The notes under the pieces: generated by a model
Databases searched by the model: none
Seen by the model: only the letters and a program-made list of their open reading frames with translations
Told to the model about the DNA's origin: nothing
Made by a program: the position numbers and the translations under genes
Assembly: GCA_019090765.1 (NCBI GenBank)
Contig: JAHRVJ010000132.1
Span: 1-6,005 of the forward strand
Reading direction: 5' to 3'
Source of the DNA: Ilumatobacteraceae bacterium
GTDB lineage: Bacteria > Actinomycetota > Acidimicrobiia > Acidimicrobiales > Ilumatobacteraceae
DNA: 6,005 nucleotides
Part shown: one piece after another, positions 1 to 5,921 of the stretch
Position numbering within the stretch: the first letter of the stretch is position 1
Layout of the letters: every line of letters begins with the position of its first letter

Positions 1-8
1 CGACACCC

Positions 9-1445
9 ATGACCACGACAGCTAGAGCTTCGCTGACACGAGTGCTGGGCCGGCTCGATGCGGCAACTCAGCCGGTTCGCCCCGAGGTGGCCGCCGCGCT
101 TCAGAAGCGTTGGAACGAGCTACCCGAAGCAGTGCGTACGGATGCACAACTCGTCGGACGCCGAAGTACCGGATGCGAGGGAACTCACGGCGTGTTCCCG
201 CAGTGCAACCTCGGTTGCCGACCTTGTTATCACTCCACCGACGCCAACCAAGTGCGTATCGACGGCCCCCACACACTCGCCAACGTCGAGGCCCAGATGG
301 CCTACGCCCGGGAGGTTCGCGGCCCCGGACAGTTCGCGCAGTTGATCGGCGGAGAAGTGTCGTTGCTCGACCCCGATGATCACGCCGCAGCGCTGGCCGC
401 AATGCATCGCCATGATCGGAACCCAATGAGCTTCAGCCACGGCGACTTCGACTACGAATACTTGGAGCAGTTGGCGCTCGGACCTGACGGCAAGCCGCGC
501 TTCGCGCATCTGTCGTTCGCTATCCATATCGACACAACGATGGTTGGGCGTCGCGCCGTCCGCCACCCCAAGACCGAGGCTGAACTCAACCCCGAGCGGG
601 CGCGGGTGGCCGCGATGTTCGACCGTCTCCGGAGCGAGCACGGGGTCACGTCATACGTAGCCCACAACATGACAGTCACGCCCGACAACCTCGATGAGGT
701 GCCCGACGTGATCGCCAGGAACCGTCACCTCAGCTATCGCATGTTTTCGTTTCAACCCGCTGCCTACATTGGCCATGAGCGGCGCTGGGAGCCGGGCTAC
801 CGGGGCTTCGGCGACGACGACGTGTGGGCGCGGGTGGAGGCCGGGGCAGGTACTCGGCTTCCGTTTCGAGGGCTGCAGTTCGGCGATGTCCGATGCAATC
901 GGTCGACTTGGGGAGCCTTCGTCGGTGACCGCTATGTGCCGGTGCTCGACGATCAGGACCCGCGCGACGAGCACGTCCGCGACGAGTTCTTCGCGGCGTT
1001 CCCCGGGGCTCTTGGCTACGGCCCGCTCCCCCAGCGAGCGGCGCGCATCGCGCGTAGCGTTTTCCGCCAACCGACCGTGGTGCCGGCAATCGCTGGTTGG
1101 GCCAGACGGTTCGTGGCCCGCGCTGGCGGTCTCGGGCCGGCTTGGCGGAACGTTCACCCGACCACTTTCGTCATGCACCGGTTCATGGACGCCGCCGACG
1201 TCTCTGCTGCCTGGCAACACATGGACGCGGGAACAACACCTACCGAGCAGCGCCTCGTTGACACAACCGAACGGTTGCAGGCCTGCGTCTATTCGATGCC
1301 GCACCCCGAGACCGGGCAAATGGTGCCAGCATGCGTTCAGCACAGTGTGCTCGATCCCGGCGAGAACACTGCACTCGTGAAGCTACTGCCACGCCGACGA
1401 TCAGCACGCGAGCAAATCAAAGGTGATGCCTCCGCTGAAGCGTGA
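9..1445 (+). CDS. Radical SAM enzyme, possibly COG1964 (MJ0619/Tes-like)
   Basis: Predicted to cleave S-adenosylmethionine reductively at a [4Fe-4S] cluster and start radical chemistry on an unknown substrate. Seen in the 478-residue protein: the cluster motif CNLGCRPC with Cys66, Cys70 and Cys73 (CX3CX2C), an extra Cys56 just before it, the SAM-binding GGE at 114-116, and a strand ending in HIDTT near 173-177. The C-terminal half has FSFQPAAYIG (246-255), FMDA (392-395) and a late Cys pair, Cys426 and Cys442, flanking an HPETG turn. The FQP and FMDA/Cys features resemble, from memory, the COG1964 group, which includes the pterin methylase MJ0619 and the tetraether lipid synthase Tes. No SPASM-type CX2CX5C is present. 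It lies 28 bp upstream of a DHPS-like gene, so a pterin substrate is plausible (inference). The frame is open back to the window edge, so the ATG at 9 is the first visible start but not proven. Radical SAM membership is secure; subfamily and substrate are not. Confidence 0.88.
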   Translation: MTTTARASLTRVLGRLDAATQPVRPEVAAALQKRWNELPEAVRTDAQLVGRRSTGCEGTHGVFPQCNLGCRPCYHSTDANQVRIDGPHTLANVEAQMAYAREVRGPGQFAQLIGGEVSLLDPDDHAAALAAMHRHDRNPMSFSHGDFDYEYLEQLALGPDGKPRFAHLSFAIHIDTTMVGRRAVRHPKTEAELNPERARVAAMFDRLRSEHGVTSYVAHNMTVTPDNLDEVPDVIARNRHLSYRMFSFQPAAYIGHERRWEPGYRGFGDDDVWARVEAGAGTRLPFRGLQFGDVRCNRSTWGAFVGDRYVPVLDDQDPRDEHVRDEFFAAFPGALGYGPLPQRAARIARSVFRQPTVVPAIAGWARRFVARAGGLGPAWRNVHPTTFVMHRFMDAADVSAAWQHMDAGTTPTEQRLVDTTERLQACVYSMPHPETGQMVPACVQHSVLDPGENTALVKLLPRRRSAREQIKGDASAEA

Positions 1446-1473
1446 TCGACGGCGGCCTAGTTAGGCTCCGCTG

Positions 1474-2223
1474 GTGATCATCTACGGCGTCATCAACGCC
1501 AGCCCCGATTCGCTGGCCGATGACTCGATCGCTACCACCCCCGAAGCTGCGATGCAGCGAGCCGAGTCGCTGCTGGCCGACGGTGCCGATGCGATCGACC
1601 TCGGCGGGCAAGGCTCTACCGACAGTTCAACGGTGGTCGACTGGCAGATCGAGTGGTCCCGCGTAGAGCATCTCATCCCTGCGATCGCCAGGCTCAACGT
1701 TGATATCTCTATCGATTCCTGGCGTCCCGAAGTCGTAAGTCGTTCCCTCCAGGCCGGAGCGACGGTGATCAACGCCGCCGACGGCATGCAGACCGACGAG
1801 ATGTGGAAAGTGGCGTCGGACTTCGACGTACCGATCGTGGTCCCGTTTCTATCCGGACCGAATCCGCGCGAGATGGCCCATGTACGCGCCGACCCGATCG
1901 AAGTGATGATCGAGTTCTTCGAGGCCCGCCTGGCCGATGCCGATCGGTTCGGTTTGCGGTCACGTTGCATCGTCGATCCTGGCACAGGGTTCGCTCCGCC
2001 GGACTGGCCGTGGGAGCAACGCTTCGTTTATCAGAAGCAGGTCTATTCAAACCTCGACGCGCTGCGACAGTTCGGCCTCCCGATCTACATCGCACTTCCG
2101 TGGAAAGACACCGCTCAGCACGAAGAGCTGCTCGACATTGTGGTCGAGCAGCGGCCCGATTACGGCCGCGCGCACTACCCGGCCACGATCCGCGACACCC
2201 AACGCCGCCACTCAATCATCTAG
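1474..2223 (+). CDS. Divergent dihydropteroate synthase-like protein (FolP-like, altered pABA site)
   Basis: A TIM-barrel pterin-binding protein of 249 residues, shorter than the usual 265-285 for DHPS, which joins hydroxymethyl-dihydropterin pyrophosphate to p-aminobenzoate (pABA). Aligned by eye, the pterin-contact residues survive: Asn8 in GVINASPDS, Asp42 in IDLGG, Asp81 in SIDS, Asn100 in VINA, Asp168 in VDPGTGF and Lys211 in ALPWKD. The pABA-side residues do not: the usual GGESTRPG is GGQGSTDSS (44-52) and the usual SRKS is PWKD (209-212). About 25-40 residues before the normal R-x-H end are missing, although GRAH (231-234) may be a displaced remnant. GTG at 1474 is chosen because an in-frame TAG lies at 1462-1464; TTAGG at 1461-1465 could be a weak ribosome site 8 bases away. 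It is probably cotranscribed with the radical SAM gene. It may be a real enzyme with another second substrate, or an inactive paralogue comparable to mycobacterial FolP2, which also neighbours gpgS. Confidence 0.85.
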   Translation: MIIYGVINASPDSLADDSIATTPEAAMQRAESLLADGADAIDLGGQGSTDSSTVVDWQIEWSRVEHLIPAIARLNVDISIDSWRPEVVSRSLQAGATVINAADGMQTDEMWKVASDFDVPIVVPFLSGPNPREMAHVRADPIEVMIEFFEARLADADRFGLRSRCIVDPGTGFAPPDWPWEQRFVYQKQVYSNLDALRQFGLPIYIALPWKDTAQHEELLDIVVEQRPDYGRAHYPATIRDTQRRHSII

Positions 2224-2246
2224 CGAGATCAGCGAGAGCTAACCGT

Positions 2247-2280
2247 CTGAGCCAGGTGAGCTAGATGATCTAGGGCTCAG
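2247..2280. terminator. Nested inverted repeat between convergent genes, putative bidirectional terminator
   Basis: CTGAGCC (2247-2253) is complementary to GGCTCAG (2274-2280), and inside it CTAGAT and ATCTAG (2261-2273) form a near-perfect palindrome around one G. The right arms abut; the left arms are separated by 7 bases. An alternative fold pairs TGAGC at 2257-2261 with GCTCA at 2275-2279. It lies directly between two convergent genes and reaches into the stop codon of the - strand gene. There is no T-run on either side, so it would be a non-canonical terminator. Confidence 0.5.
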
Positions 2281-2903
2281 GCGTAGCCGCGGTCGGCTTC
2301 AGCATCGGGTGTGCTGTCGGTCAGCAGGCTGACCCTTGGCCCCCTGGTGCGGAGGTCGTCGCCGACATGTGTAAACCATCGGCCGACCAGGTTGTCGATC
2401 CGCTGCCACGAGTCGTCACTGACTTCTTCGGCATGGCGTTCGAGCGCGTTCAGAACTCCACCGTGGGTGACTACGACGACCCTTCGACCGTGGTGTCTAC
2501 CAGCGAGTTCTCGTAGCGCCGGTACCGCCCGGGCGATGATTGCAGCATCCTCTTCGTACCCGGCCGGGCGTTGACCCCCAGCGAGGTAGCCCGGAAACTG
2601 TTCGTCGATTTCGACGCGGGTGAGCCCTTCCCAAGCACCTGCGGCGCGTTCGGTAAGACCGGGCAACGCATCGCCGAGATCGACTGACGCCGCTTGCGCG
2701 AGCAGCTCGCCGGTGCGACGCGCTCGTTGTAACGACGATGTCACCACAAGGTCAATCGGTTGCAGGGCAGCGAGCTTGGTAGCCGCGTTCCGCGCCTGAC
2801 TTTCGCCGCGCTCAGACAACGGTGGGTCGGCCTGGCCTTGCCATCGTCGAAGCGCATTCCACGTTGATTCGCCGTGCCGTACGACCAAGAGGTGTGCGGT
2901 CAC
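2277..2903 (-). CDS. gpgP: Histidine phosphatase, probable glucosyl-3-phosphoglycerate phosphatase
   Basis: A cytosolic phosphatase of the histidine phosphatase (phosphoglycerate mutase-like) superfamily, 208 residues. The catalytic set is visible: RHGES at 9-13 with His10 as the phosphorylated residue, Arg60 in SSLQRARRT, Glu85 in LTERAAGAWEG as acid, and His147 in VVTHGG. The family alone does not fix the substrate. The assignment to GpgP, which removes phosphate from glucosyl-3-phosphoglycerate to give glucosylglycerate, rests on position: the gene starts inside the stop codon of gpgS, sharing four bases (GTGA, 2900-2903), a layout that favours translational coupling. The start is GTG, with no clear Shine-Dalgarno sequence upstream, which fits coupling. 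In M. tuberculosis the equivalent enzyme (Rv2419c) is encoded away from gpgS, so the pairing here is informative. Alternatives are a general phosphoglycerate mutase-like phosphatase or an alpha-ribazole phosphatase; no cobalamin genes are nearby. Confidence 0.8.
   Translation of the reverse strand: MTAHLLVVRHGESTWNALRRWQGQADPPLSERGESQARNAATKLAALQPIDLVVTSSLQRARRTGELLAQAASVDLGDALPGLTERAAGAWEGLTRVEIDEQFPGYLAGGQRPAGYEEDAAIIARAVPALRELAGRHHGRRVVVVTHGGVLNALERHAEEVSDDSWQRIDNLVGRWFTHVGDDLRTRGPRVSLLTDSTPDAEADRGYA
2900..2903 (-). other. GTGA stop/start overlap coupling gpgS to gpgP
   Basis: On the - strand the TGA stop of the upstream glycosyltransferase (2902-2900) overlaps the GTG start of the phosphatase (2903-2901). 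Such four-base overlaps usually allow a terminating ribosome to restart, which would keep the two enzymes at similar levels. The overlap is seen directly; coupling is inferred. Confidence 0.75.
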
Positions 2904-3805
2904 GCGATGCGGCCACGCCTGATGTGCTGCGCAAGCCCCAGCTCAACTAGGGAAGGCCGCACCTCAAGATTCAGCGGCACGACCGAACCATCGGCCCGTT
3001 CCAAAACCAGCTCGTCATGCGCTGCCGGGGGCCCTTCGGCACGGTCGAGCATGGTCGCCATCACTTCGGCGGCCTGCACCGACAAAGACTGCAGCTCCCG
3101 GTGGCGGTGCAGCCGCTTGCCGAGGTCAATTTGACCGATCGATTCGGGCCCAAACTCGCGCGCTAGATCAATCAGCATTGCGATTTCGACTCCCCATCCC
3201 TGAACGAACGAGATCGATTCGAGGGCAGTGCGTCGACCCGCGTACTCACCTGAAAGCGGTTGCGCGAGCCCGGTCAGTTGCGGAAAGTACCGAGACAGCA
3301 ACGGCCGTGCCACCAATTCGGTCGTACGGCCGCCACCGCCATAGTTCGTTGGTCGCTGATACTGCGCCTTCATCAAGCCGACGCTCGGATCGGTCAATAG
3401 CGGCGCAACCAGCTTCAAAGCCCAGTCAGGCTCAAAGCTGGTTACATCGCCATCGCACCAGATAATGAAGTCGCCATGGCTGACCAACATGGTTGCCCAC
3501 AGTGCGTTGCCCTTGCCATGCCCCGGCCCGTGCTCGGCGTGCACATCTTCGATCGAAACGACGCGCGCTCCGGCGTGAGCAGCGACACGAGCGGTGTCAT
3601 CGGTACTGCGGTCGTCGAGCACGATCAGCTCGTCGATCACGGCGGACTTCGCGATTAGTTCCGAGCGGATCAGGCTGACGAGTGGTCCGATCGTTGCAGC
3701 CTCGTCGCGGCAGGGAATGCACAATGAAACTGTTCGGCCATCTTTCGCTTCGGCGACCGCTGAGGCTTCGATCCCCTCAAGGTCGAACGTTCTGACGCCG
3801 GCCAT
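2900..3805 (-). CDS. gpgS: Glucosyl-3-phosphoglycerate synthase (GT81)
   Basis: Transfers glucose from a nucleotide sugar (UDP- or ADP-glucose) to 3-phosphoglycerate, the first step to glucosylglycerate and, in mycobacteria, to methylglucose lipopolysaccharide. It is a retaining GT-A fold enzyme. Visible with residues counted from the TTG at 3808 (302 residues): the nucleotide-binding start SLCIPCRDEAATIG (28-41), LIVLDDRSTDDT (61-72), HGKGNALW (97-104), the metal-binding DGD at 119-121 (DSD in mycobacteria), and the acceptor region GGGGRTTELVARPLLSR (157-173). QPLSGEYA (183-190), GWGVEIAMLID (204-214) and DLGKRLHRHREL (228-239, His234) follow. These blocks closely match remembered M. tuberculosis Rv1208. 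I chose the ATG at 3805; a TTG directly before it at 3808 is possible. No strong ribosome site is visible. The gene lies 31 bases after folB-folK and shares four bases with the phosphatase gene. Family assignment is firm. Confidence 0.93.
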   Translation of the reverse strand: MAGVRTFDLEGIEASAVAEAKDGRTVSLCIPCRDEAATIGPLVSLIRSELIAKSAVIDELIVLDDRSTDDTARVAAHAGARVVSIEDVHAEHGPGHGKGNALWATMLVSHGDFIIWCDGDVTSFEPDWALKLVAPLLTDPSVGLMKAQYQRPTNYGGGGRTTELVARPLLSRYFPQLTGLAQPLSGEYAGRRTALESISFVQGWGVEIAMLIDLAREFGPESIGQIDLGKRLHRHRELQSLSVQAAEVMATMLDRAEGPPAAHDELVLERADGSVVPLNLEVRPSLVELGLAQHIRRGRIA

Positions 3806-3836
3806 CAAGCTGGCGGCCTGGTGTGATCGGCGCGCA

Positions 3837-4682
3837 CTAGAGGCTTAGCGGGCCGAGGGGGTACACACCGCTGGACTCGAGTGCATCGTCCCACCCCTCA
3901 GGGCAGCGGTCGGGAGCCACCTCGCTGAGCGGTGCGAGTACGAATCGGCGGCCGTGCAGTTCTTGGTGGGGAATGGTCAACTCGCGGGTCTGGATGATGG
4001 AATCGTCGTAGAACAACAGGTCGATGTCGAGCGTCCGTGGCCCCCATTTCACAGCCCGTTCCCGCAGTGCTTGCGCCTCGATCCGCTGACAGCGACGAAG
4101 GAGAGCAAACGGGTCGAGCGATGTCTCGATCTCGATGACCATGTTCAGGTATGCGCCCTGACCACCGGGACCTCCGATGGGGTCTGTCTCGTACACCTGC
4201 GACGTCGCGATGGTCGGGCCCAACCCGTTCACAGCGGCTCGCAGAAAGCTCTCGCGGTCGCCGAGGTTTGAGCCGAGCCCGATAACGGCTATATGCATTG
4301 GCAGCGTGACGGCGTGCGCATCAGCGCGAGTGCGGTGAATTTTCACCGCACTGGTTGAGCCTTCACCCACCGAGGCATCGCTCAGCTTGGTGATGGTGAC
4401 CTCAATCGCTTCAGTTCGCGAGAATGACAGCACCAGATCGGCGACGCGGTCAGCGATGCGCGCCAGCCGGGATCCTTTGGATTGCTCCACGACGGCAATC
4501 ACCTGCTCGGCAACGCCGGCGTAGTGCACGGTGTCGCCCAGGTAATCGCCGCTACGGGCTTGGCCCCAGTTGACGTCGATGACAATATCGATCTCGAGGG
4601 GCTGCGGGTCGTTGAGGTCCTCGGGTGATTCGCCGACGACCCCCACGGCGCGGATGCCAGAGATGAATATCTGATCAGTCAT
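3837..4682 (-). CDS. folK: FolB-FolK fusion: dihydroneopterin aldolase / HPPK
   Basis: A bifunctional folate-pathway protein of 281 residues. Residues 1-118 are FolB-like: IFISGIRAVGVVGESPED, QPLEIDIVIDV (27-37), DTVHYAGVAEQV with Tyr54, and VTITKLSDAS with Lys99. FolB splits dihydroneopterin into hydroxymethyl-dihydropterin and glycolaldehyde. From Met129 the FolK part pyrophosphorylates that product with ATP: GLGSNLGDRE (135-144), SQVYETDPIGG (161-171), QGAYLN (175-180), the signature WGPRTLDIDLL (203-213) with metal ligands Asp209 and Asp211, and IPHQELHGRRFVLAPL (227-242). The FolK half looks fully competent. The FolB half departs from the usual GVHG (GVVG), from KP (KL), and has Glu-Asp where Glu-Glu or His-Glu is usual. 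The reading frame is continuous; the internal ATG at 4298 has no ribosome site, so a true fusion is likely. It sits 30 bases after the thiolase gene. Its product is the natural substrate for a DHPS-type enzyme such as the one at 1474-2223. Confidence 0.93.
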   Translation of the reverse strand: MTDQIFISGIRAVGVVGESPEDLNDPQPLEIDIVIDVNWGQARSGDYLGDTVHYAGVAEQVIAVVEQSKGSRLARIADRVADLVLSFSRTEAIEVTITKLSDASVGEGSTSAVKIHRTRADAHAVTLPMHIAVIGLGSNLGDRESFLRAAVNGLGPTIATSQVYETDPIGGPGGQGAYLNMVIEIETSLDPFALLRRCQRIEAQALRERAVKWGPRTLDIDLLFYDDSIIQTRELTIPHQELHGRRFVLAPLSEVAPDRCPEGWDDALESSGVYPLGPLSL

Positions 4683-4712
4683 ACCAAATCAAAACACCGC
4701 GGCACCAGCGGG

Positions 4713-5921
4713 CTACAGACCTGACTTTTCGAGGATGTGAACCCCGCAAGCCGAACCGAGCCCGATGACATGGGCCAGCCCAACCTTCGCGCCCTCGATC
4801 TGACGATCGCCGCATTCGCCACGAACGTGCTGTGCGACTTCCCAGATGTTGGCGATGCCGGTTGCTGCGATTGGGTGGCCTTTTGACTGCAAGCCGCCCG
4901 ACACATTGACCGGCTTATCGCCAGTGCGGAACGGCGCGCCTGATTCGAAGAAGTCGACGGCCCCTCCTTCTTCGCACAGCATGAGGTTGTCGTAGTGAAC
5001 CAGTTCGGCGGTGGCGAAGCAGTCGTGCAACTCAACGAGGTCGAGGTCGTCGGGGCCGACGCCGGCCTGCTCGTAAGCCTGATTGGCGGCGTTGCGGGTG
5101 AGAGTGTTGACGTTGGGGAGTACCTGACAGGCCTCCTCGTAGGGGTCGCTCGTAAGAATCGAAGCGGTGACCTTGACGGCGCGGCGCTGCTGTTCAAGCG
5201 ACAGCGTCTTCAGCTTCTCGCCATTGACCACCACGGCCGCGGCTCCGCCATCGCAGTTAGCCGAACACATGGGCCGAGTGTTGGGGTAGGCAATCATCAG
5301 GTCGCCCATGATCTGTTCAAGGCTCATTGCCTTGGTGTAGGCGGCCAGCGGGTTGAGCGTCGAGTGGCCGTGGTTTTTCTCGCTGATCTTGGCGAACAGT
5401 TCGAAGGTTGCGCCACCGTACTTGTGGTCGTATTCCATGCCGACTTGGGCGAACACGCCCGGCATGATCTCGGTGCCAATGCGCCCATCGATTGGCGCAA
5501 CGGCGCCGTAGCGACCTTCGCGTTCCCACTCGTCGTTGTCTTCGCCTCGACTGCCGCCAGCAAGCAAACCGACGCCAGCCAGCTTTTCGACGCCGACTGC
5601 GAGGCCCATGTCACACTCGCCAGCTTTGACGGCCATGATCGCGGTCCGTAGTGCCGTGGCACCGGTAGCGCATGCGTTCGACACGTTGTAGGCCGGGATG
5701 CCGGTTTGGCCGACCTGCTTCTGGATCTGCTGGGCAATACCAAGGCCTTTGCCCATCAGGTTGCCGCCGGCGATGATGCCGATGTCGCCCATGGTGACGC
5801 CCGCGTCGGCGATCGCGCCCATCACGGCTTCGGAGCCGAGGTCAACGAGGTCTTGGTCGTAGTGCTTGCCGAACTTGGTCATGTGGATTCCGAGGATCCA
5901 GATGTCGTCGCTACTGCTCAT
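4713..5921 (-). CDS. SCP2-type thiolase / lipid-transfer thiolase family protein
   Basis: A 402-residue thiolase-fold protein of the SCP2-thiolase subgroup, which acts on acyl-CoA or 3-oxoacyl-CoA chains in fatty acid, branched-chain or sterol side-chain breakdown. Catalytic elements are visible: the nucleophile Cys84 in VSNACATGATAL, His299 in ELHDCF (297-302), and His349 in SGGLQSKGHPIAATG (341-355). GLGSACGVHILEK near the end, with Cys392, is the SCP2-like form rather than the CxG of classic acetyl-CoA acetyltransferases. So it could be a true degradative thiolase or a relative with another acyl-transfer role; the substrate cannot be told. The ATG at 5921 has a strong ribosome site, AAGGAG, 7 bases upstream. 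It overlaps by 11 bases the end of an upstream reading frame and runs into folB-folK after 30 bases, which suggests one operon. No functional link to folate or glucosylglycerate is obvious. Confidence 0.92.
   Translation of the reverse strand: MSSSDDIWILGIHMTKFGKHYDQDLVDLGSEAVMGAIADAGVTMGDIGIIAGGNLMGKGLGIAQQIQKQVGQTGIPAYNVSNACATGATALRTAIMAVKAGECDMGLAVGVEKLAGVGLLAGGSRGEDNDEWEREGRYGAVAPIDGRIGTEIMPGVFAQVGMEYDHKYGGATFELFAKISEKNHGHSTLNPLAAYTKAMSLEQIMGDLMIAYPNTRPMCSANCDGGAAAVVVNGEKLKTLSLEQQRRAVKVTASILTSDPYEEACQVLPNVNTLTRNAANQAYEQAGVGPDDLDLVELHDCFATAELVHYDNLMLCEEGGAVDFFESGAPFRTGDKPVNVSGGLQSKGHPIAATGIANIWEVAQHVRGECGDRQIEGAKVGLAHVIGLGSACGVHILEKSGL

Noticed and set aside
651..1343. 230-residue open frame on the - strand opposite the radical SAM gene
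   Set aside because: It is rich in His, Arg and Pro, has no recognisable motif, and lies wholly antisense to a gene with clear family motifs; such frames are expected in high-GC DNA.
769..1380. 203-residue open frame on the + strand in another frame of the radical SAM gene
   Set aside because: Low-complexity Ser, Arg and Pro composition and full overlap with the real frame; no motif.
1446..1473. Separate promoter for the DHPS-like gene (TAGTTA at 1458-1463 looks like a weak -10 box)
   Set aside because: The gap is only 28 bases, no -35 is recognisable, and readthrough from the upstream gene is the simpler reading.
1482..1985. 167-residue open frame antisense to the DHPS-like gene
   Set aside because: Ser- and Arg-rich with no domain pattern, fully inside a gene with recognisable DHPS motifs.
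1474..2223. Annotation as a standard folate-pathway folP
   Set aside because: The pABA-contact residues and part of the C-terminus are missing, so the normal function cannot be assumed.
4298..4682. FolB and FolK as two separate genes, with FolK starting at the internal ATG at 4298
   Set aside because: The frame is continuous with no stop between domains and no ribosome site before that ATG; FolB-FolK fusions are known.
4995..5651. 218-residue open frame on the + strand across the thiolase gene
   Set aside because: The Val/Gly/Asp-rich translation is typical of the reverse complement of a high-GC gene; the thiolase frame on the - strand has all catalytic motifs.
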